DNA from: Planctomycetota bacterium
GTDB lineage: Bacteria > Planctomycetota > UBA1135 > GCA-002686595
Direction: 5' to 3'
Length of the DNA stretch: 64,000 bases
Assembly (NCBI GenBank): GCA_016795325.1
Contig: JAEUHY010000064.1
Span: forward strand, 62,001-126,000
A program made the translations under genes and the position numbers. Below are positions 6,405 through 14,958 of the stretch, piece after piece. Under the pieces are notes generated by a model. The model was given only the letters and a program-made list of their open reading frames with translations, had not been told where the DNA came from and did no database searches. The first letter of the stretch is position 1. Every line of letters starts with the position of its first letter.

Positions 6405-9101
6405 TCAGCTCTTGGCGCCGAACTCGTAGACGAAGCGACCGTCCGGGCCGGTCGTGATGCGCACGTCGACGATCTTCTCACCGGCGGCCATGCGCGCCAG
6501 GAACTCGCCGGCCATTTCCGGCAAAAGCGTGCGGCTGAGGATGTGGTCGACGTTGCGCGCGCCCGACTCGACTTCGGTGCAGCGCGCGGCCACGGCGTCG
6601 ACGAGCTGCGGCGTGTAGCTGAGCTTCGCGCCGTAGTGCGCCTGCACGCGCTTGACGATCTTGTTCAGCTTCAGCCCGATGATGTTCTTGAGCACGCTGT
6701 CCGACAGCGGGAAGTAGGGCAGGATCGTCGTGCGCCCCAGGAACGCGGGCTTGAAGAACTTGAGCAGCTCGGGCCGCAGCGCCTCGCCCAGGCCCTGTGC
6801 GTCGGGCATGGTCGTCGGGTCGGCGTGCAGCGCCATGATCGTGTCGGTGCCCGCGTTGGTGGTCATCAGGATCACCGTGTTGCGGAAGTCGATGTCGCGG
6901 CCCTCGCCGTCCTTCATCGAGCCCTTGTCGAACACCTGGTAGAAGACGTCCTGCACGCCGGGGTGCGCCTTCTCGAGTTCGTCGAGCAGCACGACGCTGT
7001 ACGGCTTGCGGCGCACGGCCTCGGTGAGCACGCCGCCCTCGCCGTAACCGACGTAGCCCGGAGGCGAGCCCATGAGCAAGGAGACTTTGTGCTCCTCCTT
7101 GAACTCGCTCATGTTGATCGTGGTCATGTTCTGCTCGCCGCCGTAGAGCAGCTCGGCGAGCGCGATCGCGGTCTCGGTCTTGCCGACGCCGCTGGTGCCG
7201 ACGAGCATGAACACTCCGATCGGCTTCACCGGGTCGGTCAGGTTCGCGCGGCTGGTGCGGATCGCCTGGGCCAGCGCTTCGAGCGCGTGGTCCTGGCCGA
7301 CGACGCGCGCGGCGAGCTGCTCCTTGAGCGTGAGCACGTTGCGGATCTGGTCGGAGACCATGCGGCCGACGGGGATGCCGGTCCAGTTCGAGAGCACCTC
7401 GGCGACGGCTTGCGCGTCCGCGCAGGGCAGCACGAGCGGCGCCTCGCCCTGGAGCTTCTTCATCTGCCCCTCGAGCTCCGCGAGGCGCGTGCGTAGCTTC
7501 TTGCGCTCGTCGTCCGACAGCTTGGCCGGCGCCGGCTGACCTTCGGCGGGCTTCACGAGCTCGCGCTCGAGCTCGGCGCGCACGCCTTGGATGTCCTTGG
7601 CCAGCGCCTGCTCCGCCTTCCAACGCTTGTCGAGCGCCTCCATCTCGGCCGCGACCGCCGTCAGCTCCGCGCGCGCCTTCGCGATCGCTTCGCCGTGCAC
7701 GTCGTGCGACACCTGCTCGCGTTCGAGCATGCCGAGCGTCGTTTCGAGCTGGCGCTTGCGGCGCAGGCAATCCTCGAGCTGCGCCGGCGTCGCGCTCTGC
7801 GACAGCGCCACGCGCGCGCAGGCCGTGTCGAGCAAACTCACCGATTTGTCCGGCAATTGCCGGCCCGCGAGGTAGCGCTTGGACAGGCGCACCGAGTCGA
7901 CCACCGCTTCGTCGAGCACGCGCACCTTGTGGTGCTTCTCGAGCGTCGCGACCAAGCCGCGCATGATCTGGATCGCGGTCTCTTCCGTGGGTTCTTCGAC
8001 CTTGACGACCTGGAAGCGCCGCGCGAGCGCCGCGTCGCGCTCGAAGTACTTCTTGTATTCGGCCCAGGTCGTCGCGGCGATCGTGCGCAGCTCGCCGCGC
8101 GCGAGCGCGGGCTTGAGCAAGTTGGCCGCGTCGCCTTGGCCCGACTGTCCGCCGGCGCCGATCAGCGTGTGCGCCTCGTCGATGAACAGGATCGTCGGGA
8201 CCGGCGAGCTCTTGACCTCCTGGATCACGTTCTTGAGGCGGTTCTCGAACTCACCCTTGATGCCCGCGCCCGCTTGCAGGAGCTGCAGGTCGAGCGAACG
8301 CACCGACACGTTGCGCAGGCTCGGCGGCACTTCGCCGGCCACGATCTTGAGCGCGAAACCCTCGGCCACGGCCGTCTTTCCGACGCCGGGCTCGCCGGTG
8401 AGGATCGGGTTGTTCTGGCGCCGGCGCAGCAGGATGTCGATCACTTGCCGGATCTCGCTCTCGCGTCCGAGGACCGGATCGAGCTCGCCCGCCTTCGCGC
8501 GCGCCGTGAGGTCGATCGTGAACTGATCGAGCGCTCCGCCGCCCTTGGGGCCCGCGCCGCCGCCGGCGCCCGTCGCTCCGCCGCCGCCGCTCGTCGCCGC
8601 GCCCAACGCTGCGACCTCCGCGTTTTCGCTCGACTTCTCGACCAGCTTGGCGAACTCGCGCCGCAGCGCTTCCTCCGAGATCTTCTCGAACTGCGAAGAG
8701 ATCTCGTACGCCTGACGAGCGAGCGTCTCGTCGCTCAGCAGTGCGATCAGCAAGTGCCCCGTCCGCGCCGCGCTCGCGCCGAACTCGAGCGAAGCGATGA
8801 GCCAACCTTCACGCGCGAGATCCACGATGCTCGGCGCCAGCGCCGGCGGGCGCGAGTTGCCGGTCTTGAAGCGCTCGATCGCGCGCGTCACGTCCGCGGA
8901 GAGGCGCGCGGGCTCGATCTCGAAACGCTTGAAGATCGCCGTGAGGTCGGTGTTCGGCGTTTCGATCAGGCGCGCCAGCCAGTGCTCGATCTCGACGTTG
9001 TAGTGCGTGCGCGAGAGGCACAGCCCCGCGGCGGCTTCGAGCGTCTTGCGGCAGGTGTCGTCGAGGCGGCCGATCAGGGACTTGAGGTTGACGTTCGCCA
9101 T
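6405..9101 (-). CDS. clpV: ClpV (TssH), T6SS sheath-disassembly AAA+ ATPase
   Basis: 898 residues, the usual ClpV/ClpB size. An N-terminal Clp-N domain (about 1-160) is followed by a Gly/Ala-rich linker (170-190) and the first AAA+ domain, with Walker A GEPGVGKT at 236-243 and Walker B ILFIDEAH at 304-311. A coiled-coil middle region (about 430-560) leads to the second AAA+ domain with Walker A GTSGVGKT at 635-642. ClpV hexamers pull apart contracted TssB/TssC sheaths so the subunits can be reused. It lies 72 bp after tssG in the operon. The C-terminal sequence EFLARMAAGEKIVDVRI is the small ClpV/ClpB-D2 subdomain. The family call is certain; T6SS context separates it from ClpB. Confidence 0.97.
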   Translation of the reverse strand: MANVNLKSLIGRLDDTCRKTLEAAAGLCLSRTHYNVEIEHWLARLIETPNTDLTAIFKRFEIEPARLSADVTRAIERFKTGNSRPPALAPSIVDLAREGWLIASLEFGASAARTGHLLIALLSDETLARQAYEISSQFEKISEEALRREFAKLVEKSSENAEVAALGAATSGGGGATGAGGGAGPKGGGALDQFTIDLTARAKAGELDPVLGRESEIRQVIDILLRRRQNNPILTGEPGVGKTAVAEGFALKIVAGEVPPSLRNVSVRSLDLQLLQAGAGIKGEFENRLKNVIQEVKSSPVPTILFIDEAHTLIGAGGQSGQGDAANLLKPALARGELRTIAATTWAEYKKYFERDAALARRFQVVKVEEPTEETAIQIMRGLVATLEKHHKVRVLDEAVVDSVRLSKRYLAGRQLPDKSVSLLDTACARVALSQSATPAQLEDCLRRKRQLETTLGMLEREQVSHDVHGEAIAKARAELTAVAAEMEALDKRWKAEQALAKDIQGVRAELERELVKPAEGQPAPAKLSDDERKKLRTRLAELEGQMKKLQGEAPLVLPCADAQAVAEVLSNWTGIPVGRMVSDQIRNVLTLKEQLAARVVGQDHALEALAQAIRTSRANLTDPVKPIGVFMLVGTSGVGKTETAIALAELLYGGEQNMTTINMSEFKEEHKVSLLMGSPPGYVGYGEGGVLTEAVRRKPYSVVLLDELEKAHPGVQDVFYQVFDKGSMKDGEGRDIDFRNTVILMTTNAGTDTIMALHADPTTMPDAQGLGEALRPELLKFFKPAFLGRTTILPYFPLSDSVLKNIIGLKLNKIVKRVQAHYGAKLSYTPQLVDAVAARCTEVESGARNVDHILSRTLLPEMAGEFLARMAAGEKIVDVRITTGPDGRFVYEFGAKS

Positions 9102-9173
9102 GGGGAGCGGTGGGGGCGCGGGCGGGGGACGCTGGCGCGCGGCAGGGGATGGGGTTGGCGGAGCGCGAGCGCT

Positions 9174-10259
9174 TCAGAAGCGCTCGAGGGGCAGGCGGAC
9201 GAGGGCGGGCTGGGTCGTCGGACGCGCGCGCGTCCAACTGTCCCAGCCCAGGCGAGGGGCGTGGGCGCCGTTCGCGCTCAGGCGCAGCTGCGGTGCGGCG
9301 TCGGGGTGGACGGCGCACTCGAGCACGGCGTCGCAGCGGCCGTCGGTGAAATCTCCGACCAGCCGCGCGAGTTCGCGCAGGAGCCGCCCATCGGGGCGGA
9401 GCGAACGCAGCGTGTGGCGCGAGAGCGGGCCGACGCGGATGGCGATGCGCGAGACCACGTCCCACACGCGCGCGCCGAGCACGAACCCGCCGCCCAGGCG
9501 CTGGGTCGAGCCATCGCCGATCGGGCGCGCGGACAGGCGCGAGCACTCGGCCGGATCGACGTGCAGCCACTGACCGACGAACTGGCGCACCTGGACGGGT
9601 GTTTCGAGCTGTTCGGAGAGCAACGATTCGAGCGCGAGTTGGCTGCGGCGCTGGTCGGAGAAGTGGCCGGCGAACTCGAGCCGGGCCCGTTCGGCGATGC
9701 CTTCGGCGCGGCGCAGCGGACTGAGGCCCGTGAGGCTCTGCAGCGCGGCTGAGAAGTCGTCCGGGCCGCTGCTGAACAGGGCGCTGTGCTCGTAGGCGAG
9801 GCCGAGCGCGTACTTGCGCGAGGCGCGATAGAACAGCGACAGCGCGCGGTGGTGGAACAGGTCGAGGAAGTCGCGCAGCGAGACGTCCTTGAGCTGCTCG
9901 CGGCGCAGCACGAGCTCGGTGTAGTGCAGCGGCATCACGCCCACCGCGCCGACGAGCCCGAAGAACTGCGCCTGCAGCTCGAGCGGTCCGCTGCCTGCGG
10001 CCCCGTCGCGCGCGCGGCGCGGGTCGCGCAGTTCGGTGTGCGGATGAGCGAGCGACGCCGCCGCCTTGAGCCGCACGGCCTCGCGGCCCGGCGCGAAGTC
10101 GAGCCCGACCGGTCCGCGCGCGTCGGCGCCGCGCTCGCGGTCGAGCTCGGCGAGCGCACGTTCGAGCACCCGCACCGCTTGGCGGAACTCGAAGCGCTGC
10201 GGCGCCGCGGCGACGGCCGCGACTAGACGAGCGGCCTGTTCCCGGCGCGCGGTTTCCAC
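9174..10259 (-). CDS. tssG: TssG, T6SS baseplate subunit (ImpH/VasB family)
   Basis: 361 residues. It shows the TssG pattern: an early RFEFRQAVRVLER, then LEVQ-like LELQAQFFGLVGAVGVMPLHYTELV, then RDFLDLFHHRALSLFYRA. The C-terminal half has FVGQWLHVD and the GGFVLGARVWDV motif. TssG joins TssF, TssE and TssK in the baseplate wedge. The start is the GTG at 10257-10259, with GAGGA about 7 nt upstream; it overlaps the 3' end of tssF by 37 bp, typical of translational coupling. A longer frame exists upstream but only shadows tssF. Confidence 0.94.
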   Translation of the reverse strand: METARREQAARLVAAVAAAPQRFEFRQAVRVLERALAELDRERGADARGPVGLDFAPGREAVRLKAAASLAHPHTELRDPRRARDGAAGSGPLELQAQFFGLVGAVGVMPLHYTELVLRREQLKDVSLRDFLDLFHHRALSLFYRASRKYALGLAYEHSALFSSGPDDFSAALQSLTGLSPLRRAEGIAERARLEFAGHFSDQRRSQLALESLLSEQLETPVQVRQFVGQWLHVDPAECSRLSARPIGDGSTQRLGGGFVLGARVWDVVSRIAIRVGPLSRHTLRSLRPDGRLLRELARLVGDFTDGRCDAVLECAVHPDAAPQLRLSANGAHAPRLGWDSWTRARPTTQPALVRLPLERF

Positions 10260-12055
10260 CGGCGTTCCTCGAGGTTGCGCCCGTCGCTCTGCACGACCAG
10301 CTCGGTGAAGGTGTTGAGGTTCGCGATGCCGCCCAGGAAGTGGTCGAGCACGCGCGCGAACAGGTGCCGTCCCGTCGCGCCCAGGCGCGCCGGATCGAGC
10401 CGCACGGTGATCTCCAAGCCGCGGGCGACTCCAGGTTGGCCGCCAGCGACAACGCGCATGGCCTTGGTGCGGCTCGTCACGTCGCGCACGCTCTCGACGA
10501 TGTTGCGGTTCTCGGGCGCGAGCACGGTCGAGTACAGCGCGAGCGCTTCGCGCAGCGACGCCGCCGCGTCCGCGCCGTGCGCGAACGAGCCCTGGCCGAG
10601 CGCCAAGTGCGCGACGAGCTTCCACAACGCGGCGCGACCGCGCGCAGGGCGCAGCGTTTTCGTCGGGGGAAGCAGGCAGCGGATCGAACGCACCTGGCCG
10701 CCGCCTTCGCTGAAGTACAGGCGCGGCTGATCGCCGCCGAAGGGCAGCAGCGCGGGCAGGTCGCGGTTGGTGCAGGTGGTTTCGACGCTGAGCACCCAGT
10801 CGTCGAGCGTGGTCGCCAATCCTTCGACGTCGACGAGCGAGAGGAACGCTTCGCGGCCCTGGCCCGCGGCGCCGCTCACGTCGCCGGCTTCTTCGCGCCG
10901 CAGCGTGTAGTACACCGCACCCTCCTCGCCGATCCCGCCGTGGCGCAGGTCGAACAGCGGCAGGCAACGCAGGCTGCGGCCGTCGCGCGAGTGCGCGCTG
11001 ACGGCGTCGATCGAGTAGACCTCGCTCGCGAGCGGTTCGCGCGCGTCGGGCACGACGTGCAGCTCGGCCTCGCGTTGCGTCACCACCAGCGGCTCGGCGC
11101 GCTTCTTGAACAGGTTGACGATCGGCGTGCAGCCCAGCGCGAAGGTCTCGGCGTCGATCGAGGGCTGCAGCTCGGGCGCGACGGTGTCGAACAGGAAGTA
11201 GATCTCGAGCGTGTCGGTGTAGCTCGCCAGGCGTTCGCGCGGGATGCCGACCAGATCGACGAAGTGGTGTTTGGCCGGAAACACCAGGAATTCGGCCAGA
11301 ATCCGGTGCGCGAGCGACGAGCGACCGGAGTACGGGAGCAGCCCTTCGTCGGGGCCGAAGCCGACCGGGTGCACGGCGCTGGCGGGCAGCACGATCGGCT
11401 GCGGATCGTTCGGACGCTGCGCGATCACAACCTCGAGCAGGTTCTCGAACAGCCGGCCGTAGAGCTCGCCGACGCGCGAGGGTTGACCGCGCAGGAACAG
11501 CCGCAAGCTGTCGGGCGCGAGCTTCTGGAACCCGTCGGCCTTGGTCTTGGTGCGCAGCGAAAGTTGGATCGCGCTCGCGGCGGCGCCGGCGCGCGGCGAA
11601 CGCGGCACGGGCAACGGCGAGCTGAACATGCGCGCGGCGGCGATGCGGAACGGCCACACCGTAACCGGGTAAGCGGTGCGGAAGCGGCAGGTGGGACCGT
11701 GCGCGCGGTCGGTTTCGAGCTGCGAGCCGGCCTTCACCAGACTCGGCGCCGTCGCCTCGGGATCACCTTCGAAGCGCACGATCGACATCGACGGCATCGG
11801 CGCGAGCAAGTGCGGATGCGTGACGGACAAGAACGCGTCGACGAGCTCGGGGAAGTCGTCGTCGAGCTTGGCGCGTGTGCGCGCGTTGAGGAACGCCACC
11901 GACTCGATCAGGCGCGCGACGTGCGGATCTTCGACCGCATCCGCGCCCAGGCGCAGGCGGCCGGCGATCTTGGGATGCGTCTTGGCGAACTCCGCGCCCA
12001 ACTGACGCAAGAAGCCCAGCTCGCGTTCGTAGTAGGAGAGCAGATCGTCGGCCAT
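10223..12055 (-). CDS. tssF: TssF, T6SS baseplate subunit (ImpG/VasA family)
   Basis: 610 residues, normal for TssF. It opens with the signature MADDLLSYYERELGFLRQLGAEFA and continues with HPKIAGRLRLGADAVEDPHVARLIESVAFLNAR as expected for the family. Later come LAHRILAEFLVFPAKHHFVDL and the C-terminal FARVLDHFLGGIANLNTFTELVV. TssF forms the baseplate wedge with TssG and contacts the sheath and spike. It follows tssE by 7 bp and overlaps tssG by 37 bp, so stoichiometric co-translation with TssG is likely. Confidence 0.96.
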   Translation of the reverse strand: MADDLLSYYERELGFLRQLGAEFAKTHPKIAGRLRLGADAVEDPHVARLIESVAFLNARTRAKLDDDFPELVDAFLSVTHPHLLAPMPSMSIVRFEGDPEATAPSLVKAGSQLETDRAHGPTCRFRTAYPVTVWPFRIAAARMFSSPLPVPRSPRAGAAASAIQLSLRTKTKADGFQKLAPDSLRLFLRGQPSRVGELYGRLFENLLEVVIAQRPNDPQPIVLPASAVHPVGFGPDEGLLPYSGRSSLAHRILAEFLVFPAKHHFVDLVGIPRERLASYTDTLEIYFLFDTVAPELQPSIDAETFALGCTPIVNLFKKRAEPLVVTQREAELHVVPDAREPLASEVYSIDAVSAHSRDGRSLRCLPLFDLRHGGIGEEGAVYYTLRREEAGDVSGAAGQGREAFLSLVDVEGLATTLDDWVLSVETTCTNRDLPALLPFGGDQPRLYFSEGGGQVRSIRCLLPPTKTLRPARGRAALWKLVAHLALGQGSFAHGADAAASLREALALYSTVLAPENRNIVESVRDVTSRTKAMRVVAGGQPGVARGLEITVRLDPARLGATGRHLFARVLDHFLGGIANLNTFTELVVQSDGRNLEERRWKPRAGNRPLV

Positions 12056-12062
12056 GTCGCTG

Positions 12063-12548
12063 CTAGAGGCGGACTTGGAAGCTGCGGGTCAGCGGGTCGA
12101 CGCGCGAGTCGAGCGTGAGCGACTCCGGCGCGGGCTCGGCGAACACGAGCGCCTCGATGCGAAAGTGCAGCGTGCGGTCGGTGCGCTCGCTGTCGTCGAC
12201 CGGCGTGACCTTCACGCTCTTGAAGCGCGGCTCGTGGGCCTTGAGCGCCGCTTCGATCAGCTTCAGGTGCTCGCCCCGGCGCTTGCGCGTGGCGAGGTTC
12301 GCGCCGGAAAAATCGGGCGCGCCGTACTCGTAGCCCGAGCGCCGCAACTCGGGCGCGCTGGTCGGCGCGGCGAGGAAGCGCACGCGCGTGTTGAGCAGGT
12401 TCTCGACGTCGCGGCGGATCGAGGCGCGGAACTCGCGCTCGAACTGCGCCTCGCCGAGCGGCATTTCGCGCGCGGACTCGGGGCTGTCGTCCAGCAGACG
12501 GTCGAGCACCGAGAGCAACAGCGGTCGCGCAGAAGGAGAACGGGCCAT
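12063..12548 (-). CDS. tssE: TssE, gp25-like T6SS baseplate subunit
   Basis: 161 residues, gp25-like. The diagnostic central part is FRASIRRDVENLLNTR, equivalent to the conserved gp25/TssE helix, followed by a YEYGAPDFSG strand segment and a C-terminal FRIEALVFAEP sheet. TssE sits in the baseplate and nucleates sheath assembly. It starts 10 bp after the stop of tagJ and ends 7 bp before tssF, so it is part of the same transcript. The ribosome-binding site is weak, consistent with coupling. Confidence 0.93.
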   Translation of the reverse strand: MARSPSARPLLLSVLDRLLDDSPESAREMPLGEAQFEREFRASIRRDVENLLNTRVRFLAAPTSAPELRRSGYEYGAPDFSGANLATRKRRGEHLKLIEAALKAHEPRFKSVKVTPVDDSERTDRTLHFRIEALVFAEPAPESLTLDSRVDPLTRSFQVRL

Positions 12549-12558
12549 GGCGCTGGTG

Positions 12559-13365
12559 TCAGCCGGCGAAGGTGATTTCGCGCACTTCGAGCACCGTGCG
12601 CGGCGTTTCGTCGAACACGAAGGTGCGCAGGCCCAGGCCGGTGACCGGCTCGTTCTCGCCGCCGATCCAGTCGGTGCGCCGCCCCAGGCGCGCCGCGTCG
12701 TCGAGTTCGCCGCGCGCCGGCGCGTAGGTCGTCGGCACGTACACCTTGCCGTCGGGGCCGCCGCGCACGCTGACCTCCGCGGGACGCCACAGGAGGTCGC
12801 GCGGCCGCGCGGGCTTGTCGAACACGATGCTGGCGATGTTCTCGAAGGGCACCCACATCAGCTTGCCCGTGCTCGTGAGCACCTCGAGCGCGCCGGCGCA
12901 GATGTCGTCGAGGTCGCGCAGGTCGGCGAAGCTCGCGCCGTCGCAGGTTCCCGCGCAGCGCGGGCGCGCGGCTTCGGCTTCTTCGACGCAGGTCGCCGCG
13001 CCGGCCAGGTCGCCCGCGCGCAGCAGCGTCAGCGCCTGCAGCGACGAGCGCAGCGCGGCGCTGGGCGCGGCGAGGAATTCCGGCGCGCGGCCCGAGCGGT
13101 GGACTTCCTGGCGCGTGCGCTCGGCGCGGATCAATTGGCGGAACAGCGCGAGGCCCGGCGAGGCCGCGCTGTCGAGCTTGGCCATCGCTTCGAGCTGCGC
13201 GTCGGCGCGGTCGAGCTCGCCCTTGACGCACAAGAGCTCGGCCAGGAAGCCGCGCTTGTCGAAGTCGCGGACGTTCTTCTTCACCTCCTGGGTGAGGGCG
13301 TCGATCGCGGCGTCCAGTTCGCCGCGGGCGTAGAAGTCGGAGGCGCTGAGGGCGGGGGCGGTCAT
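12559..13365 (-). CDS. tagJ: TagJ/ImpE-type T6SS accessory protein
   Basis: 268 residues. A TPR-like helical N-terminal half (ELDAAIDALTQEVKKN, then FLAELLCVKGELDRADAQLE) is followed by the ImpE-type C-terminal half with KLMWVPFENIASIVFDKPARPRDLLWRPAEV, the best family marker. In Pseudomonas H1-T6SS, TagJ binds TssB and ClpV and is thought to assist sheath recycling. Its presence with TagF and an FHA/kinase pair makes this system resemble H1-type clusters. The ATG at 13363-13365 has GAGGA upstream; frames extending further only shadow tssC genes. Confidence 0.92.
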   Translation of the reverse strand: MTAPALSASDFYARGELDAAIDALTQEVKKNVRDFDKRGFLAELLCVKGELDRADAQLEAMAKLDSAASPGLALFRQLIRAERTRQEVHRSGRAPEFLAAPSAALRSSLQALTLLRAGDLAGAATCVEEAEAARPRCAGTCDGASFADLRDLDDICAGALEVLTSTGKLMWVPFENIASIVFDKPARPRDLLWRPAEVSVRGGPDGKVYVPTTYAPARGELDDAARLGRRTDWIGGENEPVTGLGLRTFVFDETPRTVLEVREITFAG

Positions 13366-13394
13366 GGCGGAATTCCTCGGGAAAACTAGGGGGT

Positions 13395-14885
13395 TCAGCG
13401 GCTGCCGGCGATTTCGGTGACGAGCTTGAGCGAGGTCGAGAGCTCGTCGAGCTGGAAGTGCGGCCGCAGGTGGATCACGGACGAGTAGCAGCCGGGTTTG
13501 CCGGCGATCTCGCGCACGGCGACGCCGATGTCGCGCAGCGGTTGGCGCGCCTGCACCTCGATCGCCGCGTCCTCGTTCGACACGGCGTAACCGCGCAGCC
13601 AGGTGTCGAGCAGCTTCTCGAGTTCCTCGGCGCTCGTGTACGAGCCGGCGCGGTCGCGGCCGATCATCTTGATCGTGTGCGCGAAGCGCGACACGCAGAA
13701 GGTGTACTGGAGCATCGACGCCAAGCGCGCGCTCGCGCGGGCTTGGTCCTGCCCCAGGCTCTTGGGCGTGTGCAGCGAGGGCGTCGAGTAGAACGCGGCG
13801 TAGGGCGAGCCGTGGCAGGCCGAAAGCGCGATCAGGCCTTGGTCGGCGAAGGACTTCTCCTGTAGATCGCTGATCACCACGTCGACCGGCGGCGCGACGA
13901 CGTGCGCGCGGCTGTCGGCGGAAAACCCCAGCGACGGAAGGTCGGTCACGAGGCCGGCGGTTTCGACGCCGCGTTCGACGCCGCGGATCGAGGCGAGCCA
14001 GCCGGTGCTCTCGAAGGCGCGCACCAGCACCGCGCCGAAGGCGTACACGGCGCTCGACCACAGGAGTCCGCTGAGGTCTGCGGCGGAGGACTCTTCGCGG
14101 TAGCGGAAGCCGTCGGCGCGCCGCACGTCGTCGCGCCAGGGCGCGCGCATCAACACGCGCGGCGCGACCAGCCCCAAGAAGCGCGCGTCGTCGCTCTCGC
14201 GCAGCGCGTTCCAGCGCAGGTAGTCCTGGCTCTGGAACAGGCGCGCCAAGTCGAGCGGGCGCGAGAGCTCGTGGAAGTGGTCGAGGCCCAGGAGCGAAGG
14301 ATGCAGCGCGATGATCGCCGGCGCGAAGGCGGCGGCGGCGACTTGCGCGAGGCCCTTGAGCACGCCGATGTCGTCGACGGGTTGGTCGGGGCGCGGGCGG
14401 TGCGCGACGAAGTAGTCGCACAGGAGCACGCCGAAGGGCTCGCCGCCCGGCGTGCCGAACTCGTCGCTGTAGACCTTCTTGAACAGCTGCGATTGGTCGA
14501 ACTCGACCGCGCGTTCGAAGTCGCGCGCCAGGTCGCGCCAGCTCACGCTCAGCACGCGGATGCGCACCTCGCGCCGCGTCGCGTCGCGCGCGACCAGGTG
14601 CTCGAGCCCGCGCCAGGAACTCTCCAGCGCCTGGAAGCGCGGGTGGTGCAGGATCGCGTCGAGCTGGCGGCTGAGCGTGCGATCGAGGTCGGCGATCGCG
14701 ACGGTCAACGACGCGAGCAGTTGCGCGCGTGTGGCGCCGGGGCCCAGGCCAGCGAGTTCGACCCACACCGCGAGCGCGCGTTCCCAGTGCGCGGCCGCGA
14801 GCAGTGCATCCAGGCCGGCCGCAGCGCGCGCGTCGCGCGCCGCGGTGGCCTGGAGCACGTCGGAGAACAGTTCGGAGCGCATCAT
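13395..14885 (-). CDS. TssC-like second sheath protein (EvpB/VipB family paralogue)
   Basis: 496 residues, clearly homologous to the tssC next door. Shared blocks are ESSWRGLEHLV, FDQSQLFKKVYSDEFGTPGGEPFG, FQSQDYLRWNALRESDDARF and FAHTIKMIGRDRAGSY. It is more diverged and has a different N-terminal 70 residues (MMRSELFSDVLQ), lacking the TssC N-terminal handshake segment seen in the neighbour. Two tssC genes in tandem occur in several T6SS clusters. One is the main sheath protein and the other may form a cap, a minor sheath ring or a TagJ-linked variant (inference). A GGAGA ribosome-binding site precedes the ATG pair at 14880-14885. Confidence 0.9.
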   Translation of the reverse strand: MMRSELFSDVLQATAARDARAAAGLDALLAAAHWERALAVWVELAGLGPGATRAQLLASLTVAIADLDRTLSRQLDAILHHPRFQALESSWRGLEHLVARDATRREVRIRVLSVSWRDLARDFERAVEFDQSQLFKKVYSDEFGTPGGEPFGVLLCDYFVAHRPRPDQPVDDIGVLKGLAQVAAAAFAPAIIALHPSLLGLDHFHELSRPLDLARLFQSQDYLRWNALRESDDARFLGLVAPRVLMRAPWRDDVRRADGFRYREESSAADLSGLLWSSAVYAFGAVLVRAFESTGWLASIRGVERGVETAGLVTDLPSLGFSADSRAHVVAPPVDVVISDLQEKSFADQGLIALSACHGSPYAAFYSTPSLHTPKSLGQDQARASARLASMLQYTFCVSRFAHTIKMIGRDRAGSYTSAEELEKLLDTWLRGYAVSNEDAAIEVQARQPLRDIGVAVREIAGKPGCYSSVIHLRPHFQLDELSTSLKLVTEIAGSR

Positions 14886-14958
14886 CGGCAGTCTCCGAAG
14901 GCGCGCGCCCGAGCGCGGATCGATCGCTTGGGCGCGCGCATGGGGACTCGCGCGTTCG